DNA from: Streptomyces sp. TRM70350
GTDB taxonomy: Bacteria > Actinomycetota > Actinomycetes > Streptomycetales > Streptomycetaceae
NCBI RefSeq assembly: GCF_019219825.1
Contig: NZ_JAHUXH010000010.1
Span: forward strand, 62,001 to 126,000
Length of the DNA: 64,000 bases
Reading direction: 5' to 3'
Shown here: positions 25,512-33,633 of the stretch, one piece after another
Numbering within the stretch: the first letter of the stretch is position 1
Layout of the letters: each line of letters opens with the position of its first letter
The notes under the pieces: generated by a model
Databases searched by the model: none
What the model was told of the DNA's origin: nothing
What the model saw: the letters and a program-made list of their open reading frames with translations, nothing else
Translations under genes and position numbers: made by a program

Positions 25512-26173
25512 ACGGTCTCCGTCGGCTTGAGCAGAGCCGCGATCCCGGGCGGCAGCGCCGGGTCCGCCAGCAGAGCGGCCGCGTCCTCGGGGGTGTCCAG
25601 GTCCCGCAGGGGCGTGCCGAGTTCGGTGCGCAACCCCGCGTCATCGGTGAGCGCGCGGGTGGCGGCCAGGACGTTGTCCGTGCTCCACCAGGCCGGGTCG
25701 AGGGCGAACAGACCGGTGTGCGGGGCGCGCAGGCCGATCAGGTGGTGGCCGCCGTCCGGCGCCGGGCCCAGCACCACGTCCCGGCTCTCCAAGGCGGCGA
25801 ACGCGCAGGCCACGTGGTCCCCGGTCAGGGTGGGCGCGTCGGTGCCGATGACCACCAGCGGGCCTGCGCCGTCGGCGAACGCGTCGGTGACGGCGGCGGC
25901 GAGCCGCTGCCCGAGGTCCGCACCGCGCTGTACGAGCAGACGAACACCGACCGGTGCCAGGTGACGCCCGTCGTCCGGGCCGCCGTACGGCGTGTGGGCC
26001 GGGTAGGTCCGCCAGCGGGAGCCGGATGTCGTCTCCAGGGCGTGGCGGATGAGTTCGGTCTGCAGGGCCGCGCACCGCTGCGGCCCGAGCAATGGGTGCA
26101 GCCGGGTCTTGACCATGCCCTGCCTCGGCGCCTTCGCCATGACCACGACGGCGGGAGCGGGTGACAGGCTCAT
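25508..26173 (-). CDS. TIGR04282-like glycosyltransferase/nucleotidyltransferase-fold protein
   Basis: 221 residues from ATG 26173, overlapping the upstream stop (ATGA). VVVMAKAPRQGMVKTRLHPL is the CofC/DUF2064-type nucleotide-binding start, and GPLVVIGTDAPTLTGDHV, LGPAPDGGHHLIGLR and PLRDLDTPEDAAAL follow. Members regularly pair with TIGR04283 glycosyltransferases, as here. Whether it moves a sugar or activates one as a nucleotide sugar is not established for this gene. Confidence 0.85.
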   Translation of the reverse strand: MSLSPAPAVVVMAKAPRQGMVKTRLHPLLGPQRCAALQTELIRHALETTSGSRWRTYPAHTPYGGPDDGRHLAPVGVRLLVQRGADLGQRLAAAVTDAFADGAGPLVVIGTDAPTLTGDHVACAFAALESRDVVLGPAPDGGHHLIGLRAPHTGLFALDPAWWSTDNVLAATRALTDDAGLRTELGTPLRDLDTPEDAAALLADPALPPGIAALLKPTETV

Positions 26174-26958
26174 GAGTCGAACCGGTGGACGAACCCGGCG
26201 GGTGCCACCGCGTCCAGCCCTGCGACCGCGTGGCCGACCAGCTGGGCGAAGGTGTCCTTGCCGGCCGCCATGCGCGCCAGCAGTGCCTCGACCGGCTCGG
26301 GTTCGGGCGCGACGCCGTTGGCGAAGTCGGTGACGAAACCGGCCAGCGCCAGGGGCAGTTCGGCCTCCCCGGCCAGGACCGCCTCCGGGCCGGCGGTCTG
26401 GCTCACGGCCGTGACGCCGACGGCGGCCAGGGCGGCGATCTCGGGGCGGGAGTTGAAGCGCGGCCCGTCCACGTGCCCGTACACACCGCGCGGAACGACC
26501 GGCGCCCCGGTCTGCGCGGCGGCCGCGATCAGCGTCTGGCGCAGCGGCTCGCTGAACGGGCGGTCGAAGATCCAGTGGCCGCGGCCCGCCTGCCCCGGGG
26601 TGTCGTACCAGGTGCACGCGGAACCGTCGGGCAGCCGGTTGGCGGGGAAGTACAGGTCGTCGAAGACGACCAGCGAGCCGGGCGCGGCGGCCGGGTCGAC
26701 GGCCCCGCACACGGTGAGCGAGAGCACCGCGTCCACGGCGAGCGCGCGCAGCGCCGCCAGGTTCGCTCTGTGGTCGACCTGGTGCGACAGGCGGCGATGG
26801 CCCACGCCGTGCCGGGACAGTTGCACGATCTCAGCCCCTTTGAGGCGCCCCTCGGTGACCTGGGTCTCGCCGTACTCGGTGGTGACGCTGCGGGTCGTGG
26901 CATCCTCCAGGTGGGGCCAGTCGTAGCTGCCCGAGCCGGTGATCACGCCGATGCGCAT
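26170..26958 (-). CDS. MTA-phosphorylase-like nucleoside phosphorylase
   Basis: 262 residues from ATG 26958 with GGGGAGG seven bases upstream. IGVITGSGSYDWP (phosphate loop), EIVQLSRHGVGHRRLSHQVD, VFDDLYFPANRLPDG, GHVDGPRFNSRPEIAAL and VSQTAGPEAVLAGEAELPLA match the PNP/MTAP class II fold. MTA phosphorylase cleaves 5'-modified adenosines to adenine and a 5-modified ribose 1-phosphate. Placed between a radical SAM gene and two glycosyltransferase genes, it would suit removal of adenine from an adenosylated intermediate. Methionine salvage is the alternative role, but no other salvage gene is adjacent. Confidence 0.85.
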   Translation of the reverse strand: MRIGVITGSGSYDWPHLEDATTRSVTTEYGETQVTEGRLKGAEIVQLSRHGVGHRRLSHQVDHRANLAALRALAVDAVLSLTVCGAVDPAAAPGSLVVFDDLYFPANRLPDGSACTWYDTPGQAGRGHWIFDRPFSEPLRQTLIAAAAQTGAPVVPRGVYGHVDGPRFNSRPEIAALAAVGVTAVSQTAGPEAVLAGEAELPLALAGFVTDFANGVAPEPEPVEALLARMAAGKDTFAQLVGHAVAGLDAVAPAGFVHRFDS

Positions 26959-26980
26959 CCGGGTTCCTCCCCTTTCCTTG

Positions 26981-27055
26981 CTTCTTCCCTGACTTCCGCC
27001 CTGCGGACGTACGGACCTACTTCTTCCCTGGCTTCTGCCCTGCGGACGTGCGGAC
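26981..27055. repeat. Two 36-bp direct repeats, 39-bp period
   Basis: 26981-27016 and 27020-27055 differ at three positions. The right copy encodes the last 12 codons of the radical SAM gene and the left copy lies just after its stop (TAG, 27017-27019). It is a recent local duplication of the gene tail. Confidence 0.85.
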
Positions 27056-28438
27056 TTCGACGATCGGCAGCAGCGTGCGCAACTCGGCGTTCTCCGCCGG
27101 GTCCAGGACCGAGTGCTGCACACAGGCCGGTACCAGGGTGCCGTTCTCCGGGTGCGCCATGGAGTACTGGCAGGCGGCCAGCCGCTCCTGCGTCTCGCGC
27201 AGCCTCGGGTCGTCGCTCGTCTCCCCGCGCTGCATGAGTTCCCAGGCCGGGGCGACGTCCGCGGCGTCCATGAACATGTGCATCACGAACGTCACGGGCC
27301 GCACGCGGAAGCCATGGCGCACCAGCCTGCCGACGCCCACACGGCGGACCGTTCGGCCCAACCAGGTGAGCGCGGCGGCGATGGTGACGGGGTGGCGAGC
27401 GACGACGCGCAGCAGCCTGGCCGCGAGCAGAGCGGGCGGAGTGCCGGTGAAGTTGACCTTGCCGAGGTGGCGGAAGAAGGCGTCGCGTACGGCGAGGTCA
27501 CGCGGGTCGTCGCCGTCGAGGAACGGGAACCAGCGACCTCCGGCATAGAAGCCGTAGGCGGTGCGGTTGCAGCGTACGTCGCCGTTGTGGAAGACGTTGT
27601 GGTCCAGGCGGGTTCCGGCGCCGCGCTCGATCTCGGCCCAGACCGCGTCCGGGGTCGCCGCCCGGTACTGCTCCTTCCAGCGCCGCTCGTCCCCGATGAA
27701 CGCCGCGGGCTGGAAGGAGAACATGCCGTAGCAGGCGGCGTGGTTGTCGCGGATGACGCCGGCGACCTCGTCCAGGTTGCCCGGGGTGACGGTCATGTTG
27801 TGGGCGAGGAAGAAACGGACCCCGTGCTCGCGGCGCAGCCGCACGAACATCTGCGCGAACCGCTTGCGGTGGGGGTTCAGCGCCTGCTCGCTGGGCGGGC
27901 GTTCGATGCCGCGCCGCCCGTACATGAACTTGTCGAAGTGCGCGGCGAACGACAACCGGGTGAACCGCCTCCTGCCGTCCGGGCCGAGGGCCAGCCGTTC
28001 GAGGTAGGCGTAGTCGAAGTCGCCGTGGGTGAAGCTCATCGGCTCCCGCCCGTGCTCCCGCATGATCTGCAAGGTCGCGGCGTGGTCGTCGGGCGCCAGC
28101 AGGCTCACCTCACCGCCGATCAGCTGGGTGTGGGCGCGCGGTCCGCGCAGCCTGCGGAGCAGCCCCATCTGGGCGGCGACCTGCTGACGGGTGTTTGGGC
28201 CGTCGACGCGGACGGCGTTGGCGTCGCGGGAGTGGTAGCAGGGGGTGCACTTCAGGTTGCACTTGGGAAAGACGCCGTGGGTGCCCTCGCAGCCCACCCC
28301 GTGCTGTCCGATGATCTGCGCGGGGGTCTTCACGCCGTCCGGCAGCTCGGCCCAGCGGCGCTCCATGGCCGCCACGAACTCCGGGTCGTAGGGGCGGGTG
28401 GCGCGCTCCAAGGAGCGCAGTCTCGCGACGATTCCCAT
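27017..28438 (-). CDS. Radical SAM enzyme, first gene of the pathway operon
   Basis: 473 residues from ATG 28438, AGGAG eight bases upstream. The cluster motif FPKCNLKCTPCYHSRDANAV (Cys-x3-Cys-x2-Cys) is near residue 75, followed by QLIGGEVSLLAPDDHAAT (the GGE segment) and MSFTHGDFDYAYL. Further conserved-looking stretches are ERRWKEQYRAATPDAVW and the Cys-bearing end ACQYSMAHPENGTLVPACVQ. It is not the short ArsS type. It probably starts the operon that includes the phosphorylase, the two glycosyltransferases, the fused radical SAM enzyme and the monooxygenase. The reaction is unknown; adenosylation of a substrate would fit the next gene. Confidence 0.85.
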   Translation of the reverse strand: MGIVARLRSLERATRPYDPEFVAAMERRWAELPDGVKTPAQIIGQHGVGCEGTHGVFPKCNLKCTPCYHSRDANAVRVDGPNTRQQVAAQMGLLRRLRGPRAHTQLIGGEVSLLAPDDHAATLQIMREHGREPMSFTHGDFDYAYLERLALGPDGRRRFTRLSFAAHFDKFMYGRRGIERPPSEQALNPHRKRFAQMFVRLRREHGVRFFLAHNMTVTPGNLDEVAGVIRDNHAACYGMFSFQPAAFIGDERRWKEQYRAATPDAVWAEIERGAGTRLDHNVFHNGDVRCNRTAYGFYAGGRWFPFLDGDDPRDLAVRDAFFRHLGKVNFTGTPPALLAARLLRVVARHPVTIAAALTWLGRTVRRVGVGRLVRHGFRVRPVTFVMHMFMDAADVAPAWELMQRGETSDDPRLRETQERLAACQYSMAHPENGTLVPACVQHSVLDPAENAELRTLLPIVEVRTSAGQKPGKK

Positions 28439-28557
28439 CGGTTCTGCTCCTGCTGTGTGTGGGGGTGGTGAGGGCGGCCGACGCATGTATGGGTTCCACC
28501 GCTGCGCAGGCCGGGCGACGTCCGCTCCCGCCCAGCAGCCGGAGGATCATCGCCGTA

Positions 28558-28800
28558 TCCTCCTGCGCAGCCCCAGCAGGCGGCCGATGACACCCCGGTT
28601 GCGGGCGAGCCTGTGGTGGGCGTCGAGGGTCGCGGTGTGCCAGGGCCCGTCCGCGTACGTCGGGGGTGCGCCGTCCCGGCGTACTGCGAGGGCGCCCAGC
28701 CCAGCCGCACCGCGGACGCCAGGTGTGCCAGCCCTGATCGCACCACACCCCTGCCGCCCTCAGGAGCTGGACCGCCCGGGATACGAGTGACCCACCGGGA
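28558..28800 (-). pseudogene. Possible small decayed gene upstream of operon
   Basis: Two minus frames give SGLAHLASAVRLGWAPSQYA and then YADGPWHTATLDAHHRLARN plus RGVIGRLLGLRRRIRR before a stop near 28558. The pieces look natural and would join by one frameshift. No family was recognised. Confidence 0.3.
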
Positions 28801-28857
28801 ACCACCGGTCCCAGCGCGGTGATCCGCCCCGGCGGTCGCTCCCGGAACCCGGAACCC

Positions 28858-28892
28858 GGTTCCTGGTTCCTGGTTCCTGGTTCCTGGTTCCT
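28858..28892. repeat. Tandem heptamer GGTTCCT x5
   Basis: Five perfect copies of a 7-base unit, preceded by two partial inverted copies (GGAACCC). It lies in a gene-free interval and is a likely length-variable locus. Confidence 0.95.
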
Positions 28893-29461
28893 GTGCTGCT
28901 GATGCTCTCCCCCATGAGGCGCGTCCTCGGTGAGCGCGCTTACAGTTCTCGGCTCCGATCGGGCACAGCGTTCGGATCGTGGTGCTGCGGGTCCTTCCGG
29001 GCGCGGTGTGCCCGGCGATGACGGTCGGCTCGCCTCCTTCGGGCGCATGTCCGGGATTCCGGCCGCCTACGAGCTGTCGGCGGGTGCTGCCGCAACCGCG
29101 CCGACCGTGGCACTGACCGCGGGCGAGCCGGTGTGCGGGTTCTCTTTTCCTGGCTCGCCCGCGCCGCCAGGACGCTTCCCCCGGCGTGGGAGGGGCCCGT
29201 GGGCTCCGCCCTCTGACCGACACCGCCCCGTCCCGGCACTCCCGGCATGGATCCGGACGCAGCCCCGGCCGTCTCCCGGGCCGCCCACGCGGCCGTCACG
29301 GACGGAACCCTCGGCCATGTCCTGATCACGGGCAGGAAATCCCCCTGACGGCCGCATCCTCTACCGGCTGGTACGTAAGCGCCGTCACATACCTGCACAT
29401 GCCGCCAGTCCTAGCGTCAAAAGCGACAGTCAGGAACCCGAAGCGAGAGGACTTGAAGATC
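28893..29461. other. No gene recognised
   Basis: Overlapping frames on both strands lack family features. The last 60 bases before 29462 probably hold the promoter and ribosome site (GAGAGGA) of the next gene. Confidence 0.5.
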
Positions 29462-29947
29462 ATGGCAACCACCGTTCGGGTATCCCCGAGCACGGCGGTC
29501 ATCCCGGTCCACGCGGTGTGGGGTGCCGCGGCCGGTCTGGTCGGCGGGATCGGGTTCGGCATCTGGATGTCGGTGTCCCGGCCGATGATGGACACAGCGA
29601 TGATCACCATGGTCGCCGGTCTGCTCGGCTCCACCAACGCCCTGGTCGGGTGGCTGATCCACCTGGGCATCTCCGTCTTCGCCGGGATCGGGTTCGGCGT
29701 GCTGCTGGGCCAGTTCGCCCAGAGGATGGCGCCCGCCGTCGTGCTCGGGCTGGTGTACGGCGCCGTGTGGTGGTTCCTCGGCGCCCTGTGGATCATGCCT
29801 GCCAACATGGGCATGCCGGTCTTCCAGTGGAACGCCGTCACCCAGTCCAGCCTCGGCGGCCACCTGGTGTTCGGGCTGCTGGCCGGCCTGACCTTCTCCT
29901 GCATCGCCCAGATGACGGCCAAGCGCACGGGCCCGGCAGGGGGATGA
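29462..29947 (+). CDS. Conserved four- or five-span membrane protein
   Basis: 161 residues, MATTVRVSPSTAVIPVHAVW at the start. Hydrophobic segments include GAAAGLVGGIGFGIWMSVSR, VGWLIHLGISVFAGIGFGVL, AVVLGLVYGAVWWFLGALWI and LVFGLLAGLTFSCIAQM. It resembles small Streptomyces integral membrane proteins without known function. Its stop overlaps an ATG (29944) that opens the frame leading into the CRP-like fragment, suggesting a former operon. Confidence 0.75.
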   Translation: MATTVRVSPSTAVIPVHAVWGAAAGLVGGIGFGIWMSVSRPMMDTAMITMVAGLLGSTNALVGWLIHLGISVFAGIGFGVLLGQFAQRMAPAVVLGLVYGAVWWFLGALWIMPANMGMPVFQWNAVTQSSLGGHLVFGLLAGLTFSCIAQMTAKRTGPAGG

Positions 29948-30135
29948 CGCCGATACCGCCTCCGCGGCCCGACGGCCCGGACCTGCCGCACGGGGGTGCT
30001 GCACCGCGCGGCAGCACCCCGGACGGGGGGCCGGTGCCCTACTGTCTGGCCGAGAGCGCCGACGCGCTGGGCAGCCCGGCATGGGGCGCGGCGCCGCCGC
30101 CCTGGGCGCCGGGACGACGCGAGGAGACACACCAC

Positions 30136-30515
30136 GTGATCGGCGCCGGGCCGGACGCCGACGCCGACAGGACCTGGTGTCTGGCCGAGGTCGACGTCTT
30201 CTGCGACCTGTCCGAGCCGGAAATGGAGGCCATCGCCGCCGCGGCGCCGATGAAGACGTACCCGGCCGGGGAGATGCTGTACTCGCCGACCCAGGCGTGC
30301 GAGGCGCTGTTCATCCTCAAACGCGGCCGGGTCCGCATCTTCCGGGTCTCCGCCGACGGCCGCGCCCTGACCACCGCGATCACCACGCCCGGCACGATCT
30401 TCGGCGAGATGGTCCTGCTCGGGCAGCGGATGTACGACAGCTACTGTCGTCCGCGTCTCCGCGCGCAGTCGGCTCCGCGCACCACGAGGACGAGGACGAG
30501 GGCAGGTAGGGAGGG
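30136..30515 (+). pseudogene. CRP/FNR-type cyclic-nucleotide-binding domain, truncated
   Basis: GTG 30136 follows GAGGAG. The frame gives CLAEVDVFCDLSEPEMEAIA, FILKRGRVRIFRVSADGRAL and TPGTIFGEMVLLGQRMYDSY, the beta-roll sensor of a CRP/FNR protein. After MYDSY the frame changes to unrelated Arg-rich sequence, and the helix-turn-helix domain is missing. It is interrupted by a deletion, with the AhpD-like remnant following. Confidence 0.7.
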
Positions 30516-30519
30516 TCTT

Positions 30520-30955
30520 GTGCCCAGGATTCCCGTGCACACGGTGGACACGGCGCCCGAGGAGAGCCAGGAGGCGCTGCGCCGCCTGGCGGAGGCAAGG
30601 TGCTCAACATCCAGGGGGAGATGGCCCACTCGCCGGTCGCGCCGGCGGCGTACACGGCGATGAGCGCCGCGATCGCCGAGCACGGCACCTTCGACGCCCG
30701 GACCCGTGAGGCGATCGCTCCGGCCGTCGGCGCCGCGGACGACTGCTCCTGCTGCCAGGCGGCTCGTACGGGAGATCGCCGGGGACGCCGGCGAGGTCTC
30801 CGACACCACCCGGGACGGCGCCGTCGCGGCGGGCTGGACGCGGGAACAGCTGACCGAGGCGTTCGCGCACGTCACCGTGAACCTCTACACCGACTGCTTC
30901 AACCACTACGTCCGCACCGACCTGCACATCCCGGCCGAGGCCGACCGCGGACCCG
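30520..30955 (+). pseudogene. Carboxymuconolactone decarboxylase (AhpD-like), frameshifted
   Basis: The start frame gives VPRIPVHTVDTAPEESQEAL; a shift near 30597 gives KVLNIQGEMAHSPVAPAAYT and AVGAADDCSCCQA (the Cys pair). A deletion and a second shift then give VREIAGDAGEVSDTTRDGAV and FAHVTVNLYTDCFNHYVRTD. The pieces are in the right order for an AhpD-like peroxidase-fold protein. No stop separates the last frame from the dehalogenase gene. Confidence 0.75.
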
Positions 30956-30972
30956 CGTCTACGGAGGACACC

Positions 30973-31671
30973 ATGCCCGACGACGGTCACCGGGATCCGC
31001 AGGTCCTGGTCTTCGACGTGAACGAGACGCTCAGTGACCTCAGCCCGCTGCGGGTCCGCTTCGAGGACGTCGGAGCCCCCGCGGCTCTGATGCCCACCTG
31101 GTTCGCCGGGGTGCTGCGGGACGGGTTCGCGCTCACGGCCGCGGGAGCGTACGCGGACTTCGCGTCCGTCGCCCTGGACGGGCTGCGGGCGCTGCTGCCG
31201 GGCGTGGAGGGGTGGGCCGGGGACGTCGAGGCCGCGGCCCGGCACGTCCTGGACGGGTTCGCCCATGTGGAGGTGCACCCCGATGTCCCGGACGGCGTAC
31301 GGCGGTTGAGCTCGGCCGGGTTCCGGCTGGTGACGATGACCAACGGCAGTTCCGCGCTGACCGAGCGGCTGCTGGCCAAGGCGGGGCTCCTGGAGTCCTT
31401 CGAGGCGCTGCTGGACGTGCGCGGGCCACGGTGCTGGAAGCCCGCCCCGGCCGCGTACCGGTACGCCGTCGAGCACACCGGAGTACAGCCGTACCAGGCC
31501 CTGCTGGTCGCCGTGCATCCCTGGGACGTCGACGGCGCACTGCGGGCGGGGCTGGGCGGCGCCTGGCTGCGGCGGGGCACGGCCGTCTACCCGCAGACGA
31601 TGTCCCGGCCGACCCACAGCGCACGGGACCTACGAGAGCTCGCCGACGTGCTGACCGCTGACAGGACGTGA
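30973..31671 (+). CDS. HAD-superfamily, haloacid dehalogenase type II-like
   Basis: 232 residues from ATG 30973, with GGAGG six bases upstream. VLVFDVNETLSDLSPL holds the nucleophile Asp but has Asn where phosphatases have a second Asp, as in dehalogenases. LVTMTNGSSALTERLLAKAG is motif II and CWKPAPAAYRYAVEHTGV motif III (Lys). VAVHPWDVDGALRAGLGGAW is motif IV, with His-Pro-Trp-Asp in place of the usual Asp pair. The predicted reaction is hydrolytic removal of halide from a 2-haloacid, but the substrate is uncertain. The frame is continuous with the AhpD-like remnant, so transcription could come from there. Confidence 0.8.
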   Translation: MPDDGHRDPQVLVFDVNETLSDLSPLRVRFEDVGAPAALMPTWFAGVLRDGFALTAAGAYADFASVALDGLRALLPGVEGWAGDVEAAARHVLDGFAHVEVHPDVPDGVRRLSSAGFRLVTMTNGSSALTERLLAKAGLLESFEALLDVRGPRCWKPAPAAYRYAVEHTGVQPYQALLVAVHPWDVDGALRAGLGGAWLRRGTAVYPQTMSRPTHSARDLRELADVLTADRT

Positions 31672-31869
31672 CAGCCGTACCCCCCGAAGGGACGGGAAGC
31701 ACCGTATCTGCCCTCGTTGCCCCCCGGACGCAGCGCTGCTGAGTGGCCATCCTCACCGCTGTGGTGACAGCCCTTCAGGCGGTGCCGCTACCGGCTGGGA
31801 CGGGCGGGCCCTGCTCGGCGCGGCGTGTGCGCGCTGTCGATTTCACGAACCACCTCGGCAGGCAACGCC

Positions 31870-32110
31870 GAGTCCGGCGGCCTCGTCCTGCGCCTCGGGC
31901 GGACCCGCGGTGAGCAGAGCGGTGCCGAAAGCGCGCAGCCGCGCCAGGGTGGTTACGTCCGGGTCTCCTGGCGGGCCAGGGCGCTTTTGATCTCTCTGTA
32001 GACGGCTGCTTCGAGGCCGCAGCGCCGACAGTCGTCGACATGGGCGGCGACCCGGCGGGCGGTGAGCGGCCTCGCCGTCCAGGCACGCCTGCAGGTGCCG
32101 GGCCAATTCC
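31870..32110 (-). pseudogene. Zinc-finger anti-sigma factor, 5' end replaced
   Basis: The minus strand gives LTARRVAAHVDDCRRCGLEA and AVYREIKSALARQ, with the zinc motif His-x3-Cys-x2-Cys. After a shift it continues VTTLARLRAFGTALLTAGPP and EAQDEAAG. This is a short anti-sigma factor of the zf-HC2 type. Its start is cut off by the copied glycosyltransferase segment at 32111. Confidence 0.65.
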
Positions 32111-32440
32111 CGCCGCCCACCACCTCCGGGACGGACATCGCGGCACGGATCTGGGCGAGCGCGGCCGGGTCGATCTCGGTGTCGGCATGGACGAACCACA
32201 GCACCTCGCCCGAGCAGTGCCGGGCCCCGGCGTTCATCTGCTTCGCCCGGCCCCGCTCGCTGTGGATCACGGTGGCGTGCAGGGAGGCGATCTCGACGGT
32301 GGCGTCGGTGGAGCCGCCGTCGACCACGACGAGTTTGCAGTCGGGGAAGTCGAGGCACAGGCGGCCCAGCGCCGTCCGGATCGCGCGTTCCTCGTTCAGG
32401 ACGGGCACGATGATCGACACCGGCGGGGTCGGGGGTGTCA
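32111..32440 (-). repeat. 330-bp copy of the TIGR04283-like gene start
   Basis: Bases 32111-32440 match 25181-25510 (offset 6930) with about eight differences, roughly 98 percent. The copy encodes the first 110 residues without the ATG. It begins exactly at the TGA stop of the Balon-like gene and ends in the anti-sigma remnant. It has no ribosome site or start of its own and is a partial duplication, not a second enzyme. Confidence 0.9.
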
Positions 32441-33517
32441 GTAGCGCAGGAGCACGCCGATCCCGTCCTCCAGAGGCGTCTCCTCGCGGGGGACGACGAT
32501 CAGTTCGGCACCAGTGGTCACGGCGGCGTACAGCAGGGCGGCGTCGGCCGACTGTCTCTCGTAGCCGGTGACGCCGAAGGTTTGCAGGTCCGCGGCGGAC
32601 AGGGCGATCTGGTCCGGGTCGGTACCCAACCAGATGCGAGGCCACTGCTCGATGGGGTGGTTGACCACGAGGGCTTCGGCCCGGCCACGTTGCAGGGCTG
32701 CGATGGTCGCGGGGAGGCCCTCGCTGTCGGGGTGGCGGGCGCGCTGGGCGGCGAAGCCCTCCAGCCGGTCGCGGTCGTGGGCGGAGAGGCGGCCGCCGAA
32801 GAGGGCGGCGAGTTGGGGCTCGAGCAGGGCCCGGCCGCTCTCGACGTCCTGTCCGTTGCGGGGGACGGTGGCCACCCGGTGGCGTACGGGGGCGGGCAGG
32901 CGGTTGACCAGGACGCCTCGGGCCCAGGCGTCGCCGCACACCACGAGAGTGTCGGCGTGGCCGAGGTCGACGAGGTGGGCCAGCTCGTCGGCGAGCCGCT
33001 CGGCCTCCCGGTGCCAGCCATGGACCGGTATGCGCAGGGAGGTCAGGGCGCGAGGGGCGACCGCGCTGCTCGGCCAACGCCCGGTTTGCAGCTTCACTTG
33101 CACGTCTTCGGGGGCGGTGTCGCTGTCCTCTGGTCCGACACGGGTGAGGACGGCGGCGGCGTACGGGATGTCGGGGGCATGCGCCAGCGCCAGTGGCATG
33201 GCGTCGGGAAGCAGGGCGTACCTGGTCTTGTCCACGGAGGGAGGTTGGGGCAGCTCCTCGGTGAGGACCAGCTCGCCGTGGGTGGCGAAGAGCGCCTGGC
33301 CGTGGCGGCCGGGCAGATCGGCATCGGTCCCTACGGCCTCGGCGGAGGCGTCAGCGGTAGCCGGGTCGGCTCCGAGCTCGATCAGGTCCGAGCGGGTGTG
33401 GCGCCTGCGCAGCTCGATCGCCCTGTCCGGCTCGTCGATGTCCCGGGAGGTGTCGACATAGACGGAGGCGTACGGGCCCGGCCTGGCATACAGGGAGTCG
33501 AGGAAGTGCAGCCTCAC
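32438..33517 (-). CDS. Rv2629/Balon-like baeRF-family protein
   Basis: 359 residues starting MRLHFLDSLYARPGPYASVY, VDTSRDIDEPDRAIELRRRH. ALFATHGELVLTEELPQPP, ALPR-type linkers and a C-terminal VTGYERQSADAALLYAAVTT, GAELIVVPREETPLEDGIGV follow. This is the layout of bacterial eRF1-like (baeRF) proteins such as mycobacterial Rv2629. Relatives of Rv2629 include the ribosome hibernation factor Balon. No Gly-Gly-Gln release motif is present. It probably acts on ribosomes in dormancy or stress, by family. The stop coincides with the edge of the copied glycosyltransferase fragment. Confidence 0.75.
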   Translation of the reverse strand: MRLHFLDSLYARPGPYASVYVDTSRDIDEPDRAIELRRRHTRSDLIELGADPATADASAEAVGTDADLPGRHGQALFATHGELVLTEELPQPPSVDKTRYALLPDAMPLALAHAPDIPYAAAVLTRVGPEDSDTAPEDVQVKLQTGRWPSSAVAPRALTSLRIPVHGWHREAERLADELAHLVDLGHADTLVVCGDAWARGVLVNRLPAPVRHRVATVPRNGQDVESGRALLEPQLAALFGGRLSAHDRDRLEGFAAQRARHPDSEGLPATIAALQRGRAEALVVNHPIEQWPRIWLGTDPDQIALSAADLQTFGVTGYERQSADAALLYAAVTTGAELIVVPREETPLEDGIGVLLRY

Positions 33518-33633
33518 GAGATGTACTCCTTGCTCTCGTCCACGTGCACGACGCAGGTGACGTCAGAGGGCCTGCCGCCGGGAGATGCTCGCCCGATACC
33601 GACCGCCTTGCCACATGTGCCGTCGTGTTCGTG

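Noticed and set aside
21815..28438. Naming the operon an arsenosugar cluster
   Set aside because: Only the glycosyltransferase family names point to arsenic; neither an ArsM methyltransferase nor a short ArsS enzyme nor arsenic resistance genes are present.
28858..28892. CRISPR array
   Set aside because: The repeat unit is 7 bases without spacers, and no cas gene is in the window.
29944..30135. Extended N-terminus of the CRP-like fragment from ATG 29944
   Set aside because: Although the frame is open and overlaps the upstream stop, the Pro/Gly-rich residues are unlike any CRP protein and GTG 30136 has its own ribosome site.
32111..32440. A second functional TIGR04283-like glycosyltransferase
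   Set aside because: Only 110 codons are copied, the ATG is absent, and the frame runs into anti-sigma sequence.
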